From NCBI GenBank assembly GCA_963713505.1, contig CAVQMC010000011.1:248001-312000 (forward strand): a stretch of DNA of 64,000 nt, in the 5' to 3' direction. This DNA is from CAVQMC01 sp963713505 (lineage in GTDB: Bacteria > Bacteroidota > Ignavibacteria > Ignavibacteriales > Ignavibacteriaceae). Below the pieces are notes generated by a model. The model did no database searches, was not told the DNA's origin, and saw only the letters and a program-made list of their open reading frames with translations. The translations under genes and the position numbers were made by a program. Shown one piece after another: positions 9,804 through 17,742 of this stretch (positions within the stretch are counted from its first letter, which is position 1; every line of letters starts with the position of its first letter).

Positions 9804-10609
9804 ATGGAAAACCAAACAGAAACTGTAAATAAATCTGATAAAAAAGAAAAGCATCATAATAAAATTAGAATATCCGTAAAAAATTTAAATGCGTATTTTG
9901 ATAAAGTTCATGCTTTAAAAAATCTTTCTATTGATATTCCAAAAAATAAAATTACTGCTATTATCGGTCCTTCCGGCTGCGGTAAATCTACTTTGTTAAG
10001 ATGTATGAACCGGATGCATGAGGAAGTAGGAGGGACTATAAAAGGTGAAATCCTGCTTGACGGTGAAGATGTTATGAAACACGATCCGGTTTGGTTAAGA
10101 AGAAAAGTAGGAATGGTTTTTCAAAAACCAAATCCTTTTCCAACAATGTCAATTGCACAAAATGTTGTTGCCGGATTAAAATTAAACGGCTTCAGAAACA
10201 AAAAGAAATTAAATGAAATTGTAGAAAAATCTTTAAAGCAAGCCGCACTTTGGGATGAAGTAAAAGATACTTTAAAATCTCCGGGATCTGCTATTTCAGG
10301 CGGTCAGCAGCAGAGACTTTGCATTGCAAGAACTTTAGCCGTAAATCCGGAAGTAATTTTACTGGATGAACCTGCAAGCGCTTTGGATCCGATCTCTACT
10401 GCAAAAATTGAAGAACTTCTTATATCAATTAAAAGATGATTTTACAATTGTAATTGTTACTCACAATATGCAGCAGGCCTCCAGAATCAGCGACTTACAC
10501 TGCATTTATGTATATGGGCGAACTTATTGAATTTGGTGAGACTAAAAAAATGTTTATTTCTCCTGCCAAAAAACAAACCGAAGATTATATTACGGGAAGA
10601 TTTGGTTAA
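9804..10609 (+). CDS. pstB: Phosphate ABC transporter ATPase PstB (two frameshifts)
   Basis: ATPase that powers phosphate uptake. Seen: Walker A IIGPSGCGKSTLLR, the Q-loop region GMVFQKPNPFP, signature SGGQQQRLCIARTL and Walker B LLDEPASALDP. The frame stops at 10439, but one missing base there and one extra T near 10493 restore the conserved H-loop (FTIVIVTHNMQQASRISDY) and the family C-terminus ending TGRFG at 10609. About 265 residues in total, the usual length. No phoU follows; the next gene is on the other strand and overlaps by 4 nt. Confidence 0.92.
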
Positions 10610-11256
10610 TTAATTTCTTTTACAAAAAAATCTTTTAATTCTTTAACTGAATGAAAATAATAATCGCTGTTTGCATTTAATACTTTTTCTTTAGACAAAC
10701 TATCCCACAAAACCGAAGCAATTTTAATTCCCGACGCTCTGCTTGCTTTTACATCAACAATAGAATCGCCGATCATAATTACTTCATCTTTATTTAAATT
10801 GAATTTTTCCAAAAATAAATTTATTCCTTCTGCCGAAGGTTTATGTTCTTTAACATCGTCGCCGGTTACGATTAAATCGAAATAATTATAAATATTTAAT
10901 TCTTTTAAAGTAATTGCTGCAGCTTGTTTTCCTTTGCCGGTAAAGATTGAAAGAATAATTTTTTTTTGTTTAAGGAATTCCAAAATCTCTTTTATTCCCG
11001 GATAAAGATCAGCCATTTCATGATTCTTCAAATAAAAATCATAGTAATCTTTTTTAACATCTTCAAAATTATCACCGAACCATTTTTTAATAATTACATC
11101 TTCCGTCGGACCGAACAAACTTAGAATTTCTTCATTGGTTAAGGATTTGTTCAAATATTTTTTTGATATAAATCTGAACGATTCGAAAATCAAATCATTT
11201 GTGGAAGTTAATGTTCCATCTATGTCGAAAATAATTCCTTTTAATTTTGAAGGCAT
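10606..11256 (-). CDS. HAD-superfamily phosphatase, phosphoglycolate phosphatase-like
   Basis: A 216-residue cytosolic hydrolase. Motif I is FDIDGTLTS with nucleophile D11 and acid/base D13; motif II is the Thr in IFTGKGKQA; motif III is the Lys of EHKPSAEG; motif IV is IMIGDSIVDVKASRASG. The alpha-helical cap between motifs I and II is of the Gph/PGMB type. These enzymes dephosphorylate small phosphate esters, and the exact substrate is not readable. It is convergent with pstB and divergent from rlmI. Confidence 0.8.
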   Translation of the reverse strand: MPSKLKGIIFDIDGTLTSTNDLIFESFRFISKKYLNKSLTNEEILSLFGPTEDVIIKKWFGDNFEDVKKDYYDFYLKNHEMADLYPGIKEILEFLKQKKIILSIFTGKGKQAAAITLKELNIYNYFDLIVTGDDVKEHKPSAEGINLFLEKFNLNKDEVIMIGDSIVDVKASRASGIKIASVLWDSLSKEKVLNANSDYYFHSVKELKDFFVKEIN

Positions 11257-11357
11257 TTAGATTTTCTTCCCTTATTGTTTATTTTTATTCTCAGCTTTTT
11301 GAAAGCTTAAATATTAATTGAAAAGTGTTAATCTAAAAATATCAAAATAAATACATA

Positions 11358-12530
11358 ATGACAGCAAAGATCATATTAAAAAAGAATGAAGATAAAAGAA
11401 TAAGATCCGGGCATTTATGGATTTTCAGTAATGAAGTATTTAAAACGGAAGAAAACCCGGAATCCGGTGATTTAATTGAAGTTTATGATTCAAAAGAAAA
11501 TTATTTGGGAACAGGTTTTTATAATAAAAATTCGCTTATCTCAGTAAGAATACTTTCTTATGAAAAAGATTTCGAACTGGAAGCTTTATTAAGAACAAAA
11601 TTAATTAATGCTTTTAATCTCAGAAAAACTTTTTACCCAAACAGAGATTCTTTTCGTTTGGTTTTTAGTGAAAGCGATTTTCTTCCCGGATTAATAATCG
11701 ATAAATATAATAATACTTTTGTTTTACAGATTTATTCATTCGGAATGCAGAAGAATATCAATTTAATTATAAAAATTCTTCAAGAAGATTTTAATGCAGA
11801 AAATATCTTTGCAAAAAATGAATCATATTTTAGAAAACTTGAAGGACTTCCGGAAAATGATGAAATATTTTTAGGAAAAAAACAAAATGAAATTATTTCT
11901 GACAGTGAAATAAAATTCAATATAGATTTTGAAAAAGGACAGAAGACGGGGTTTTATTTCGATCAAAACGACAACAGGTTTTTTATACATAAATTTGTAA
12001 AAGGGAAGAGAGTGCTTGATGCATTTTGTAATTCAGGCGGATTCGGATTGCATGCAGCAAAAACCGGAGCTTCTTCTGTAACTTTTGTTGATTCTTCTTC
12101 AAATGAAATTGAAAATGCCGAATCGAATTTCAAGCTAAATAAATTAAACTGCGAAAGCGAATTTATTGTAAGTGATGTTTTTGATTACTTAAATAAATGC
12201 AGAGAAAAAAATAAAAAATTTGATGTTGTAATTGTTGATCCGCCGGCATTTGCAAAAAGTAAAAAAGATATTCCGGCTGCAAAAAAAGGTTACGAAAAAC
12301 TAAATAGACTCGCATTAAACATTATAGAAAATGGAGGATTCTTAGTTACATCTTCCTGTTCACATCATATAAAAAGAGATGATTTTTTAGAAATAATTAA
12401 TAATGCTTCAGTAAAAACCGGGAGAAAAATTCAGTTAGTTCATTTCAATTCTGCTTCACTCGATCATCCTCAAATTCCCTCAATGCCGGAAACAGTCTAC
12501 CTTAAGTTTGCAGTGTTTAAAGTTGAATGA
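11358..12530 (+). CDS. rlmI: Class I SAM-dependent rRNA methyltransferase, RlmI family
   Basis: A 390-residue protein with an N-terminal PUA domain (about 1-75, KKNEDKRIRSGHLWIFSNEV), a linker domain and a C-terminal Rossmann methyltransferase. SAM motif I is VLDAFCNSGGFGLHAA, the catalytic motif is VIVDPPAFAKSK, and the second conserved Cys lies in TSSCSHHI. The family methylates C5 of cytosine 1962 in 23S rRNA. Length and domain order are complete. The gene stands alone, with the accessory hip module starting right after it. Confidence 0.88.
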   Translation: MTAKIILKKNEDKRIRSGHLWIFSNEVFKTEENPESGDLIEVYDSKENYLGTGFYNKNSLISVRILSYEKDFELEALLRTKLINAFNLRKTFYPNRDSFRLVFSESDFLPGLIIDKYNNTFVLQIYSFGMQKNINLIIKILQEDFNAENIFAKNESYFRKLEGLPENDEIFLGKKQNEIISDSEIKFNIDFEKGQKTGFYFDQNDNRFFIHKFVKGKRVLDAFCNSGGFGLHAAKTGASSVTFVDSSSNEIENAESNFKLNKLNCESEFIVSDVFDYLNKCREKNKKFDVVIVDPPAFAKSKKDIPAAKKGYEKLNRLALNIIENGGFLVTSSCSHHIKRDDFLEIINNASVKTGRKIQLVHFNSASLDHPQIPSMPETVYLKFAVFKVE

Positions 12531-12543
12531 TTGACTAAATTTA

Positions 12544-12695
12544 TTATCACGGTAAGAACGTTACAACCGAATAAGTGGAACACATGGCTGCAATGGTTCC
12601 ACTATGGCAGAAGAGACTTGTTGTCATGGTTAGACCATGACAAACTGAATATAACGACTATGTAAAGCTCGGCTGCCACGGTTATACCGTGGCAG
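12544..12695. repeat. Covarying hairpin repeats, copy 1 (types A-B-A-B)
   Basis: Four short inverted repeats follow each other. Type A is TTGTCAYGGT with ACCRTGACAA; type B is CTGCCAYGGT with ACCRTGGCAG; each has a 3-nt loop. A at 12544-12564 is degenerate, B at 12588-12610 has one mismatched pair, A at 12621-12643 is perfect (CATGG/CCATG), and B at 12673-12695 is perfect (CACGG/CCGTG). C-G and T-A pairs swap together between copies, so pairing is conserved. The same units recur only near 14.6 and 16.3 kb in this window. Confidence 0.75.
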
Positions 12696-12705
12696 AAATT
12701 AAAAC

Positions 12706-12763
12706 AAAGAAAAATATGCTAATCTTCTTGAAGAATGATTTGATATTTTGTTTGGGTGAGAAT
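12706..12763 (+). pseudogene. Remnant of a hipT 3' end
   Basis: This 58-nt stretch matches the last 58 nt around the stop of the intact hipT (14531-14588) without gaps. The first 21 nt are identical and about 50 of 58 agree. It would encode KEKYANLLEE, a stop, then FDILFG and a stop, so it no longer encodes a protein. It lies upstream of hipB and just after hairpin copy 1, as if an earlier hipT had stood here. Confidence 0.75.
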
Positions 12764-12846
12764 CATATTTTTGTAACTAACCAAAAATATTCTTAATAAA
12801 ATAAATACCTAATTCATTCTAAATTATTATACTTAAATATACTATT

Positions 12847-12922
12847 TATCACGATAAGACCGTGACAACTTTGGTTTAGTTTTTATATTACTCTCGGCTG
12901 CTGTAGTCTTTCTATTAGCAGA
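12847..12922. repeat. Degenerate hairpin repeats of the same family
   Basis: A worn type A unit (12847-12869, keeping AGACCGTGACAAC) is followed by a worn type B unit (12892-12922, CTCGGCTGC to AGCAGAG). They separate the hipT remnant from the hipBST promoter region. Base pairing is weakened compared with the other copies. Confidence 0.5.
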
Positions 12923-12946
12923 GAATAAATTTTAATTTACATAAAT

Positions 12947-12964
12947 TATACCCGTAAAGGTATA
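12947..12964 (+). promoter_or_regulatory. HipB operator O1
   Basis: TATACCCGTAAAGGTATA: half sites TATACC and GGTATA around a 6-bp spacer. It is the farthest of four such sites upstream of hipB. E. coli HipB binds TATCC-N8-GGATA, a very similar layout, so autoregulation by the adjacent HipB is a strong inference. Confidence 0.75.
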
Positions 12965-12986
12965 ATAGTGTAAATATATCCTAATT

Positions 12987-13004
12987 TATATCCGATCGGG
13001 TATA
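12987..13004 (+). promoter_or_regulatory. HipB operator O2
   Basis: TATATCCGATCGGGTATA: the same half sites with one mismatch and a fully symmetric CGATCG centre. Its centre lies 40 bp from O1. Confidence 0.7.
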
Positions 13005-13020
13005 ATTATCCTAATTACTA

Positions 13021-13049
13021 TTGACTTTATACCCGAAAAGGTATAGATT
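13021..13049 (+). promoter_or_regulatory. Candidate hipBST promoter
   Basis: TTGACT at 13021-13026 and TAGATT at 13044-13049 are 17 bp apart, a sigma-70-like layout. Operator O3 fills the spacer and O4 lies just downstream, so HipB bound there should block RNA polymerase. The -10 match is only moderate (4 of 6), and this phylum often uses other promoter boxes. Confidence 0.4.
13028..13045 (+). promoter_or_regulatory. HipB operator O3
   Basis: TATACCCGAAAAGGTATA, same orientation as O1 and O4. Its centre lies 41 bp from O2. It falls between the candidate -35 and -10 boxes. Confidence 0.75.
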
Positions 13050-13068
13050 AGTATAACAATAAATAAAA

Positions 13069-13086
13069 TATACCCGTTAAGGTATA
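13069..13086 (+). promoter_or_regulatory. HipB operator O4, next to the hipB start
   Basis: TATACCCGTTAAGGTATA, centre 41 bp from O3. It ends 3 nt before the hipB ATG and overlaps the position where a ribosome site would be. No Shine-Dalgarno other than the AAGG inside the operator is visible, so the operator and ribosome site may be shared. Confidence 0.75.
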
Positions 13087-13089
13087 AAA

Positions 13090-13308
13090 ATGAAAAATAT
13101 AAATAAATTATCTGCAATTGTAAAAGAAAAACGGAAAAAATTAGGACTCACGCAGGAAGAACTTGCAAAAAGAGCTGGAGTGGGACTTCGTTTCGTTAGA
13201 GATTTGGAGCAAGGGAAAAACTCCCTTCAGCTTAATAAGGTAAACCAGGTTTTGCAGTTGTTCGGACTTGAAATGAGTCCGGTTAAAAAGAATTATAAGG
13301 TTGAATAA
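13090..13308 (+). CDS. hipB: HipB-type antitoxin, XRE-family DNA-binding repressor
   Basis: A 72-residue helix-turn-helix protein. The XRE motif is LTQEELAKRAGVGLRFVRDL, flanked by a basic N-terminus (VKEKRKKLG) and a short C-terminal beta segment (LFGLEMSPVKK). It should dimerise, bind the four operators upstream and repress the operon. In HipBST systems HipB augments toxin neutralisation, while HipS is the main antitoxin. The stop codon overlaps the hipS start by one base (TAATG), indicating coupled translation. Confidence 0.88.
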   Translation: MKNINKLSAIVKEKRKKLGLTQEELAKRAGVGLRFVRDLEQGKNSLQLNKVNQVLQLFGLEMSPVKKNYKVE

Positions 13309-13637
13309 TGAGAAAGGGAAAAGTTTATTACAAAGATGAACTTGCCGGAATAATTACAGAAGATGAGAACAGTTTTAATTTTAAATATGATGAAAAATAT
13401 TTAAAACTAAAAAGTGCAAAACCAATAAGTTTAACTTTACCGTTAAGAAAAGATGAATTTAAAAGCAATGTAATGTTCTCTTTTTTTGACGGATTGATTC
13501 CCGAAGGATGGCTGTTAAATATTGCAGAAAAAAATTGGAAAATAGATATAAGAGATAGAATGGGATTGCTTTTAGCTTTTTGTAAAGACTGCATTGGAGC
13601 AGTAAGTGTAGTTCTGATGAGGAGCTGTGATTTATGA
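13308..13637 (+). CDS. hipS: HipS-type antitoxin (free N-subdomain of HipA)
   Basis: A 109-residue protein equal to the N-terminal subdomain of HipA, found as a separate gene in HipBST systems. Seen: KVYYKDELAGIITEDEN, the block SLTLPLRKDEF, GLIPEGWLLNIAEKNWKI and the conserved end MGLLLAFCKDCIGAVSVV. In the E. coli O127 system HipS of about 100 residues neutralises the kinase HipT; the same role is inferred here. It starts on the hipB stop and overlaps hipT by 4 nt (ATGA). Confidence 0.82.
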   Translation: MRKGKVYYKDELAGIITEDENSFNFKYDEKYLKLKSAKPISLTLPLRKDEFKSNVMFSFFDGLIPEGWLLNIAEKNWKIDIRDRMGLLLAFCKDCIGAVSVVLMRSCDL

Positions 13638-14584
13638 AATCTGTAAAAGAAAAATGTCTTTATTGCTACAATGAATTGGATAATGATGAAATTGATTTCC
13701 ATTCGAAATGCAGTAAGAAAATATTTGGCACTGCAGTTCCTCCGCAATTAGATTTCGGATTAAAAGAAATTGCGGATTTGGCAGTTAAAACTTTGGGAAA
13801 AAGTATATCGGTTACCGGCGTTCAGCCTAAACTTTCCCTTGACTATTATAAAAAAAGAGGAAAAGAAAATCGTCTTACAATTGTAGGATTGTGGGGTCAA
13901 TTTATTTTAAAACCTCCTTTTGAAGAATATCCTCAAATGCCTGAAATTGAAGATCTTACAATGCACTTAGCTGAAGCATGCAAAATACAAACTGCTTTGC
14001 ATAGTTTAATAAAATTAAAATCCGGTGAACTTGCATATATAAGCAAAAGATTTGACCGATTAAAAAATACAAAACTTCATGTTGAAGACATGGCGCAGTT
14101 AACCGGTTCGCTTACAGAGCATAAATACCGCGGCTCAATGGAATTAATTGGCAAAACTATATTAAAGTTTTCAGATTATCCCGGCAACGATTTGATAAGA
14201 TTATTCGAAACAACCTTATTCTCTTTTCTAACGGGGAATTCGGATATGCATCTCAAGAATTTTTCTTTATTAAGAGATGAAGATGATGAGATAATTTTAT
14301 CTCCGGCTTATGACTTGTTGTCTACGAAACTTTTAATTCCGGCCGACAAAGAAGAACTTGCATTAACACTAAACGGCAAAAAAAATAAATTAAGAAAAAA
14401 AGACTTTGATTATTTTGCAGAAAAACTATCAATAAATGAAAAAGCCAAATCTGAAATTGATAATAGATTCCGGAATTCGCTTCAAAATTGGAACAACTTA
14501 ATTTACAAAAGTTTTTTATCAGATGATTTGAAAGAAAAATATGCTAATCTTATTAAAGAAAGGTTTGAAGTCTTGTTTGGCTGA
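13634..14584 (+). CDS. hipT: HipT-type serine/threonine kinase toxin
   Basis: A 316-residue HipA-like kinase that lacks the N-subdomain supplied by HipS. The Gly-rich loop reads S57-I-S59-V-T-G-V-Q-P-K, with the two serines at the same numbers as the autophosphorylation sites of E. coli HipT. The catalytic Asp is D204 in NSDMHLKNFSLL and the metal-binding Asp is D227 in SPAYDLLST. The N-terminus carries C8-x2-C11 and H23-x2-C26, a possible zinc knuckle. The known HipT phosphorylates tryptophanyl-tRNA synthetase, while HipA hits GltX; the target here is unknown. Its 3' end recurs as remnants around the locus. Confidence 0.88.
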   Translation: MKSVKEKCLYCYNELDNDEIDFHSKCSKKIFGTAVPPQLDFGLKEIADLAVKTLGKSISVTGVQPKLSLDYYKKRGKENRLTIVGLWGQFILKPPFEEYPQMPEIEDLTMHLAEACKIQTALHSLIKLKSGELAYISKRFDRLKNTKLHVEDMAQLTGSLTEHKYRGSMELIGKTILKFSDYPGNDLIRLFETTLFSFLTGNSDMHLKNFSLLRDEDDEIILSPAYDLLSTKLLIPADKEELALTLNGKKNKLRKKDFDYFAEKLSINEKAKSEIDNRFRNSLQNWNNLIYKSFLSDDLKEKYANLIKERFEVLFG

Positions 14585-14596
14585 GAATTTTCTCGG

Positions 14597-14653
14597 CTGC
14601 CATGGTCCCACCATGGCAGAAGAAACTTGTTGTCATGGTTGGACCATGACAAC
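14597..14653. repeat. Covarying hairpin repeats, copy 2 (B-A)
   Basis: A perfect type B hairpin (14597-14619, CTGCCATGGT with ACCATGGCAG, loop CCC) is followed by AAGAAACTT and a perfect 11-bp type A hairpin (14629-14653, GTTGTCATGGT with ACCATGACAAC, loop TGG). It begins 12 nt after the hipT stop. It could also serve as the operon terminator, but no T run follows. Confidence 0.75.
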
Positions 14654-14665
14654 CAAGTGTAGGAA

Positions 14666-14709
14666 ACTCTTGAGAGAAAGATATGATGTTTTGTTTGAAT
14701 GAGGATTAT
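14666..14709 (+). pseudogene. Second remnant of a hipT 3' end
   Basis: The stretch CTCTTGAGAGAAAGATATG and onward resembles the hipT tail (codons for KERFEVLFG and stop); here it reads RERYDVLFE then TGA. It lies after hairpin copy 2. The similarity is shorter and weaker than the remnant at 12.7 kb but nearly identical to the one at 16.45 kb. The remaining bases to 14882 show nothing else. Confidence 0.5.
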
Positions 14710-14882
14710 GTTTTGGAATTGTAATCTTATAAGCTTATCTCCAACTTAAAAATATTAAGATTATTTCTTAATTTCTTTTCCAATTTCTATTACTCTCATG
14801 CCATTCTATGGTGTACTCCGAAAATTGAACAATAATTTAAGGTATTGTAAAAACATTACTCATTAATATTCATTCATAGGGA

Positions 14883-16219
14883 TCACCTCCTCCCCATTAG
14901 AATTACTGCTTCTGAATTAATTGAGATTTGATTAGAACCTACTGCAACTATCATATTTTCTTTTATTGCAACACTTGTATAGGAACCATTGTTTAATAAA
15001 GGTTCCTGGTAATCATTCTTCCACCTTTCACCATTAAAATGGACCAAATCGCCGAAGGCCCCTACTCCTACTATATCATTTAATCCATTTCCTCTAATTG
15101 AGGTTGTTGCATAAGTGGTTATTATATATAAGTTGTTTTTCCATAAATAATCACTTAATAAATGTTTTTGATAAATACCGCTGCCTGCAACATAATATCC
15201 TCTGTTTGGCTCAAACCAGACGCTTAACAATGGTTCCATAGCAGGCTGCGAATACGAAGGTAAAAGTATGACTTGATCATTACTTTTAATGGAGAGTATT
15301 TCTTTTGCAAAACTTTGTCCATAATCGGAAGCAACAGCAAGTATCTCATATTCCCTAGTATCTTCATTATAATCTCCATAAATATCATTTATATTCAAGC
15401 TCGTCCCGCTTTCTATTTTGCTCCACCGGCCGTTTTGGTAGTGGGCTATATTGCCATTGTTTCCAACAAAATAGATATCGTTTGTACTTATCCCCCAAGC
15501 TTTTGATAATGATAAATTCGGGTCAACTGTTGAGCGTATATCATACATTATCCAGTTTTGTCCATCACTGTGTATTGGTAAGCTTCCCACCATCCATATA
15601 TCATTTGATGAAAAAGCAAATATTCCCGTTAAAGGTACAGTTACCAAATTTCCTCTGAAGTTAGTTTGTATTCTTTTTGTCGCCCAATTATTTCCATCCC
15701 AGTGTATTGCATTATACGGCAATGGATCCGGCTGCCCAAGAGTATCCAGCAAATAAATCTCACCAACAGCCCAGATATCGTTTTCATTAATTATTGCAAC
15801 ATCGTAAAGAGCGCAGCTACCTGCCTGCCCGCCGAATGTAAATGTTTGCCAGGTAAAGTTGCTACTTGTTGTGTCGAGAGTAGTGGCTGTAATTTCGTTG
15901 CTCCGGATGCCGGGGATTCCGATCCGGATATTTTGAACTTGTATGTTTGATTTGGAAGAAGTGAATCAATATATAAAACCGTATCTGCTGTAGTTAAATT
16001 TATTGTTTTTCTTATGTTTTCGTTTTGGATTAGGTCAATGGCTGTTGGAAGTTGGATGTTGGTTGTTGTTAAACTCAGCCAGGCTTCTGTGCAGGAGACG
16101 TCTTCCAATGTTAAAGCTGCAGAGCCTTTACCGGTTGGCGGCGGTTCTGTAGTATTGCAGGAAATAAGAGTAAATAAATAACCTATTAAAGCAGCTATTA
16201 TTAGTTTATTTGATTTCAC
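14883..16219 (-). CDS. Lipoprotein with FN3-like domain and beta-propeller (frameshifted)
   Basis: About 445 residues from ATG 16219 to 14883, with one base missing near 15905. The signal ends in the lipobox LISC (FTLISCNTTEPPP), so it is lipid-anchored. An FN3-like domain follows (SCTEAWLSLTTTNIQLP to LLPNQTYKFKISGS), then repeated blades with W-x-V-G or Y-x-V-G motifs (DIWMVGSLPIHS, DIYFVGNNGNIAHYQNG, DIVGVGAFGDLVHFNGE), a beta-propeller of the Kelch/YVTN style. It is a close paralogue of the gene at 35553-36860, matching almost residue for residue in the FN3 part. Function is unknown. It sits between hairpin copies 2 and 3. Confidence 0.75.
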
Positions 16220-16333
16220 GATGGGAAATTCCCCCTAATTTTAGATTAAATAATTTTAATCAATTTTTGCTTGTGTTAATTTAATTAAAATAAACGGGAA
16301 ATTCATTTTAAATTTTATGCTCAAGTTTACTTA

Positions 16334-16434
16334 TTGTCACGGTAAGACCGTGACAACCGATCGAGTGAAACACACGGCTGCCATGGTCCAACCATGGCTG
16401 AAGAGACTTTTTATCATGGTAAGTCCATGACAAC
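16334..16434. repeat. Covarying hairpin repeats, copy 3 (A-B-A)
   Basis: A at 16334-16356 is perfect with the CACGG/CCGTG pair set; B at 16378-16400 has one mismatch; A at 16411-16433 is weaker. The linkers (GAGTGAAACACACGGCTG, AAGAGACTT) match those of copy 1 (GTGGAACACATGGCTG, AAGAGACTTG), so the whole three-hairpin block is a duplicated unit. Confidence 0.75.
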
Positions 16435-16439
16435 CAAGT

Positions 16440-16561
16440 GTAGGAAACTCTTGAGAGAAAGATTTGATGATTTGATTGGGTAAAAACTTTGTATTACTAA
16501 AACGACTTAAAAATTAAATTTTTTTAATAATATGAACGTAAAAATCATTCTAAATTATTAT
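16440..16561 (+). pseudogene. Third remnant of a hipT 3' end with shared flank
   Basis: GAGAGAAAGATTTGATG and onward (16451-16487) again resembles the end of hipT (RERFDDLIG then TAA). About 60 nt later a 17-nt word, TCATTCTAAATTATTAT (16545-16561), is shared exactly with 12814-12830 downstream of the first remnant. So copies 1 and 3 share both the remnant and its flank. Confidence 0.5.
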
Positions 16562-16589
16562 GCTCCAATTCAAGGGTAAATCGTGATAA

Positions 16590-16621
16590 ATTGCTATAAA
16601 TATGCAACCTTTTTACCTTTG
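16590..16621 (+). promoter_or_regulatory. Bacteroidota-type promoter of the bat operon
   Basis: ATTG at 16590-16593 and TACCTTTG at 16614-16621 are 20 bp apart, matching the -33 TTTG and -7 TAnnTTTG pattern. Transcription would start about 60 nt before moxR. Confidence 0.5.
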
Positions 16622-16686
16622 TAGTCGTCTAATCTAATTCTTTTCGAAAATATCTTTATTTATATAATAAATAATGAGGTTATACT

Positions 16687-17670
16687 TTGGAAATTACTGC
16701 ACTGAATGAAAAAATTAAACAGGAAAGCGCGTTTATTGATTTATTGATAAATGAGATCGGAAAAGTTATTGTCGGTCAAAAAGCAATGGTGGAAAGATTG
16801 ATTGTCGGGCTGCTTGGAAACGGACATATTCTTCTGGAAGGTGTTCCCGGTTTGGCTAAAACTCTTGCAATTAAATCCTTGGCTTCTGCAATGGATGCAA
16901 AATTTCAAAGAATTCAATTCACTCCTGATCTTCTTCCTGCCGATTTAATCGGAACAATGATTTATAATCAGAAAGATGGAAATTTCTTCATCAGAAAAGG
17001 TCCTATTTTTGCCAACTTTATTTTAGCTGATGAAATTAACCGTGCACCCGCAAAAGTTCAAAGTGCACTTTTGGAAGCAATGCAGGAAAGACAGGTTACA
17101 ATCAGCGATCAGACATTTCCTTTGGAAGAACCTTTCCTTGTTCTTGCAACACAAAACCCGATTGAACAGGAAGGAACTTATCCTTTACCGGAAGCTCAGG
17201 TTGACAGGTTTATGCTGAAGGTTAAAATTTCTTATCCGTCCCGTGAAGAAGAATTAAAAATAATGAAACAGAATGTCGATCAATCTGCATTAAAAATAAA
17301 TCCTGTGATAAAACCGCAGGAAATTATTAATGCAAGGAACATTATTCACGAAGTTTATGTAGATGAGAAAATTGAAAAATATATTCTGGATATAGTTTTT
17401 GCAACAAGAAATCCAAAAGAACTTGGTCTTAATAATTTAAATGATTTGATAAGCTACGGCGCTTCTCCGAGAGCTACAATTAATTTAGCTCTGGGTGCAA
17501 AGGCAATGGCTTTTATAAAAAGAAGAGGTTATGTAATTCCTGAAGATGTAAGAGCAATTTGCTCCGATGTATTAAGACATAGAGTTGCTGTTACTTACGA
17601 AGCCGAAGCCGAGGAAATTACTTCTGAAAATATTATAAGTGAAATATTGAATAAAGTTGAAGTACCGTAA
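16687..17670 (+). CDS. moxR: MoxR-family AAA+ ATPase
   Basis: A 327-residue AAA+ protein of the AAA_3/MoxR type. Walker A is GVPGLAKT (about residue 52), Walker B is FILADEINRAP (about 112), with the arginine-finger region EAQVDRFML and sensor 2 (SYGASPRATINL) following. MoxR ATPases act with von Willebrand factor A (VWA) proteins as chaperones that mature or insert metals into partner complexes. The start is a TTG; its neighbours also use rare starts. It heads an operon of eight genes that ends with batE. Confidence 0.92.
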   Translation: MEITALNEKIKQESAFIDLLINEIGKVIVGQKAMVERLIVGLLGNGHILLEGVPGLAKTLAIKSLASAMDAKFQRIQFTPDLLPADLIGTMIYNQKDGNFFIRKGPIFANFILADEINRAPAKVQSALLEAMQERQVTISDQTFPLEEPFLVLATQNPIEQEGTYPLPEAQVDRFMLKVKISYPSREEELKIMKQNVDQSALKINPVIKPQEIINARNIIHEVYVDEKIEKYILDIVFATRNPKELGLNNLNDLISYGASPRATINLALGAKAMAFIKRRGYVIPEDVRAICSDVLRHRVAVTYEAEAEEITSENIISEILNKVEVP

Positions 17671-17742
17671 TCAGTTGACAATATGCAGTAAGCAATAGGC
17701 AAAAACAATTTAACAATTAAACCATTAAACAATTGAATTAAC

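Noticed and set aside
12544..14653. Alternating short repeats as a CRISPR array
   Set aside because: Units are two different palindromes with irregular spacing (10 to 60 nt) and conserved linkers rather than unique spacers, and no cas gene is present.
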